DNA of 9,582 nucleotides from Bacteroidales bacterium. Its GTDB lineage: Bacteria > Bacteroidota > Bacteroidia > Bacteroidales > UBA7960. Below the pieces are notes generated by a model. The model had not been told where the DNA came from and searched no databases. It worked only from the letters and a program-made list of their open reading frames with translations. This document shows, piece by piece, positions 8,364 to 9,582 of this stretch. How positions within the stretch are numbered: position 1 is the stretch's first letter; each line of letters opens with the position of its first letter. The position numbers were made by a program, and so were the translations under genes. The DNA lies in assembly GCA_007120675.1 (NCBI GenBank), contig SKNE01000038.1:1-9582 (forward strand). The letters run 5' to 3'.

Positions 8364-8903
8364 ATGAAAACGAAGATTGTTTTGATTGCCACTTTTATGA
8401 TGATCACCATGATTTCTGCTGATGCAATGGCCCAGCGCGGCCGCAGGGCGCCGGATGTACGTCCACAGCAGACCTTGCGCGAACGCCCGGCTGAGCGTCC
8501 TGAGCGCATGTATCAAGGTGACATGACCTATTGCATGATGCTTCCCGACCTCACCGAGGAGCAGGAGGAGCAGATAAGGTCACTGCGCCTGGCGCAGATT
8601 GAACGGAGCACAAAGCATCGCGCCGAGATGGCTGAGTTGCGTGCACGCAAGCGCAACCTGATGACCGGTGTGTCCGACGGAGACATTGACGGTCTGATTG
8701 ATCAGATGACCGCTTTGCGCGGAGAGCGAATGAAGGAGAATGTGAAGCACCACCAAGCTGTTCGCGAACTGCTTACCGAGGAGCAGCGCATCCTTTACGA
8801 CAGCAAGGTCATGCGGCGTTCGGGCGGCAGGGATGCCTACCATCGCCAACCGGCAGGTCGTGACGGAGGCCACGCACCCCGTGGCGGACGAGGACGCTGG
8901 TAG
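8364..8903 (+). CDS. Spy/CpxP-like periplasmic LTxxQ protein
   Basis: A 179-residue secreted protein. Residues 1-23 form a signal peptide with cleavage predicted after Ala-Met-Ala, before Q24. The mature part has two LTEEQ motifs (63-67 and 137-141) that flank a charged, helical stretch of about 70 residues. This is the pattern of the Spy/CpxP chaperone and CnrR-type metal sensor families, which act in the periplasm on envelope or metal stress. A Met/Cys-rich patch lies just before the first motif (M54, C57, M58, M59). The C-terminal 30 residues are low-complexity Gly/Arg/His and look disordered and basic. The start at 8364 is preferred to the in-frame ATG at 8337, because it places a normal KxK n-region directly before the hydrophobic core. 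The gene stands alone, divergent from the repair cluster, and ends in a strong terminator. The exact role is not known. Confidence 0.85.
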   Translation: MKTKIVLIATFMMITMISADAMAQRGRRAPDVRPQQTLRERPAERPERMYQGDMTYCMMLPDLTEEQEEQIRSLRLAQIERSTKHRAEMAELRARKRNLMTGVSDGDIDGLIDQMTALRGERMKENVKHHQAVRELLTEEQRILYDSKVMRRSGGRDAYHRQPAGRDGGHAPRGGRGRW

Positions 8904-8939
8904 TGGTTTTTAGTTGTTTTTGGTTTTTTGATTGGAAAG

Positions 8940-8965
8940 GGCCCGGTTGATCCGGGTCTTTTTTT
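8940..8965 (+). terminator. Rho-independent terminator of the Spy-like gene
   Basis: GGCCCGG (8940-8946) pairs with CCGGGTC (8952-8958) in a 7-bp GC-rich stem containing one G-T wobble, with a five-base loop TTGAT. Seven T residues follow (8959-8965). The stretch between the stop codon and the stem (about 8905-8930) also holds three T-runs of five or six. In the other direction the stem is not followed by a good T-run, so it should mainly stop plus-strand transcription. Confidence 0.9.
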
Positions 8966-8972
8966 GTGCCAT

Positions 8973-9582
8973 TTAGCGAATCAGGTAAACCGTTCCCGTG
9001 ATGCTTTCCGGGGGTGAATCCATCGATTCCCTAAAGTTGATCTGGTAGAGGTAAGCGCCTGCGGGTGCGCCATTTCCATTGCCCATGTTTCCATCCCATC
9101 CTTCCAGGGGGTCTATTGTCTGGAAAACAACGCTTCCCTGTCGGTCGTAGACGGTGAGGAGGTATTCGTAGGGCATCCCGGTAAACTGTGGCATAAACAC
9201 CCTGTTTTCGGGGAAAGCGCTATTGGGGCGGAAGGCGTTGGGAACGCTTTCCATGGTGAATTCTCTTTGACTGAATTCCACGCTCACCGTGATATCCTGC
9301 GCCAGGCTTTCCACTTCAAACGCTTCCTGGTCTGCCGGCACTGGCTGAATTTCGTCATTGAGTCGCCATTGCTTGACCTGGTGGTCCTCGTCGGGAATGG
9401 CGGTAAACAGGATATGGCTGCCTGCCACCAGGAAATCACCTGAAAAGATGGGCAATCCCCCGGCAGAAGCCCTCAGCTGACCACCGAAGCTGTTATAGAC
9501 GTAAAATGTGACCTGGAACGTTGGCAGTTCAGCCTCGAGTATTACCAGTACGGTAACATCCTGGTCAATCACTTCCACATAT
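8973..9582 (-). CDS. C-terminal part of a T9SS-secreted protein with type B sorting domain; N-terminus beyond window edge
   Basis: The last 202 residues of a larger secreted protein; the frame is open to the window edge. The final 95 or so residues form a type B (gliding-motility, CHU_C-like) C-terminal sorting domain. It contains VPNAFRPN, YLLTVYDRQGSVVFQT, GWDGNMGNGNGAPAGAYLYQI and a final GTVYLIR. The type IX system uses this domain to take the protein across the outer membrane and anchor or release it. The usual TPNGDGxND calcium-like loop is replaced by RPNSAFPENRVF, a divergent version. Before it lies one repeat of about 80 residues (VTFYVYN ... GSHILFTAIPDEDHQVKQWRLN ... ITVSVEF) resembling the divergent InlB B-repeat / Flg_new_2 fold. 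The segment YVEVIDQDVTVLVILE at the edge looks like the end of a preceding copy. The GTG at 9578 is inside the protein, not its start. The function of the full protein cannot be told from this part. Confidence 0.9.
   Translation of the reverse strand, partial: YVEVIDQDVTVLVILEAELPTFQVTFYVYNSFGGQLRASAGGLPIFSGDFLVAGSHILFTAIPDEDHQVKQWRLNDEIQPVPADQEAFEVESLAQDITVSVEFSQREFTMESVPNAFRPNSAFPENRVFMPQFTGMPYEYLLTVYDRQGSVVFQTIDPLEGWDGNMGNGNGAPAGAYLYQINFRESMDSPPESITGTVYLIR

Noticed and set aside
9576..9578. GTG as start of the right-edge protein
   Set aside because: The frame stays open to the edge, and the residues around it read as the end of a preceding repeat, so the gene is partial.

Overview
The window is most likely from a member of the Bacteroidota. 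The partial gene at the right edge ends in a type B sorting domain of the type IX secretion system (CHU_C / gliding-motility C-terminal type). Start codons lack Shine-Dalgarno sequences, and the plausible promoters fit the Bacteroidota TTG / TAnnTTTG pattern. An AONS/SPT-family enzyme, a DUF6576-tailed rhomboid and a DUF6580 membrane protein fit the same phylum. There are no RNA genes, insertion sequences or CRISPR arrays, and no gap above 300 bases without a gene. The region looks like chromosomal core rather than a mobile island.

Layout: eight genes on the minus strand, from about 8172 down to 1, look like one long transcription unit or a few overlapping ones. In order of transcription they are a DUF6580 multi-pass membrane protein (8172-7639), an 88-residue tail-anchored basic protein (7596-7330), MutL (7311-5470), a rhomboid protease (5356-4607), a second rhomboid with a cytosolic C-terminal extension (4571-3675), UvrB (3650-1626), a cytosolic M23-fold protein (1629-928, ATGA overlap with uvrB) and an alpha-oxoamine synthase of the KBL/SPT/AONS family that runs off the left edge (794-1). 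Gaps inside the cluster are 4-base overlaps to 42 bases, except 113 bases after mutL and 133 bases before the oxoamine synthase. Both of these larger gaps contain a TAnnTTTG element.

On the other side of a 191-base divergent intergenic region lies a plus-strand gene for a secreted Spy/CpxP-like LTxxQ protein (8364-8903), closed by a strong intrinsic terminator (8940-8965). The C-terminus of a large T9SS cargo protein on the minus strand (8973 to the edge) converges on it.

The cluster combines mismatch repair (MutL) and nucleotide excision repair (UvrB) with two intramembrane proteases and a membrane anchor protein; a functional link is inference from linkage only. The points most worth a second look are the M23 protein, which lacks a signal peptide and resembles the middle domain of APH-M23-aminotransferase fusion enzymes; the altered endonuclease motifs of MutL; and three perfect inverted repeats at or next to stop codons inside the operon. 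I found no clear evidence of a wholly new system.
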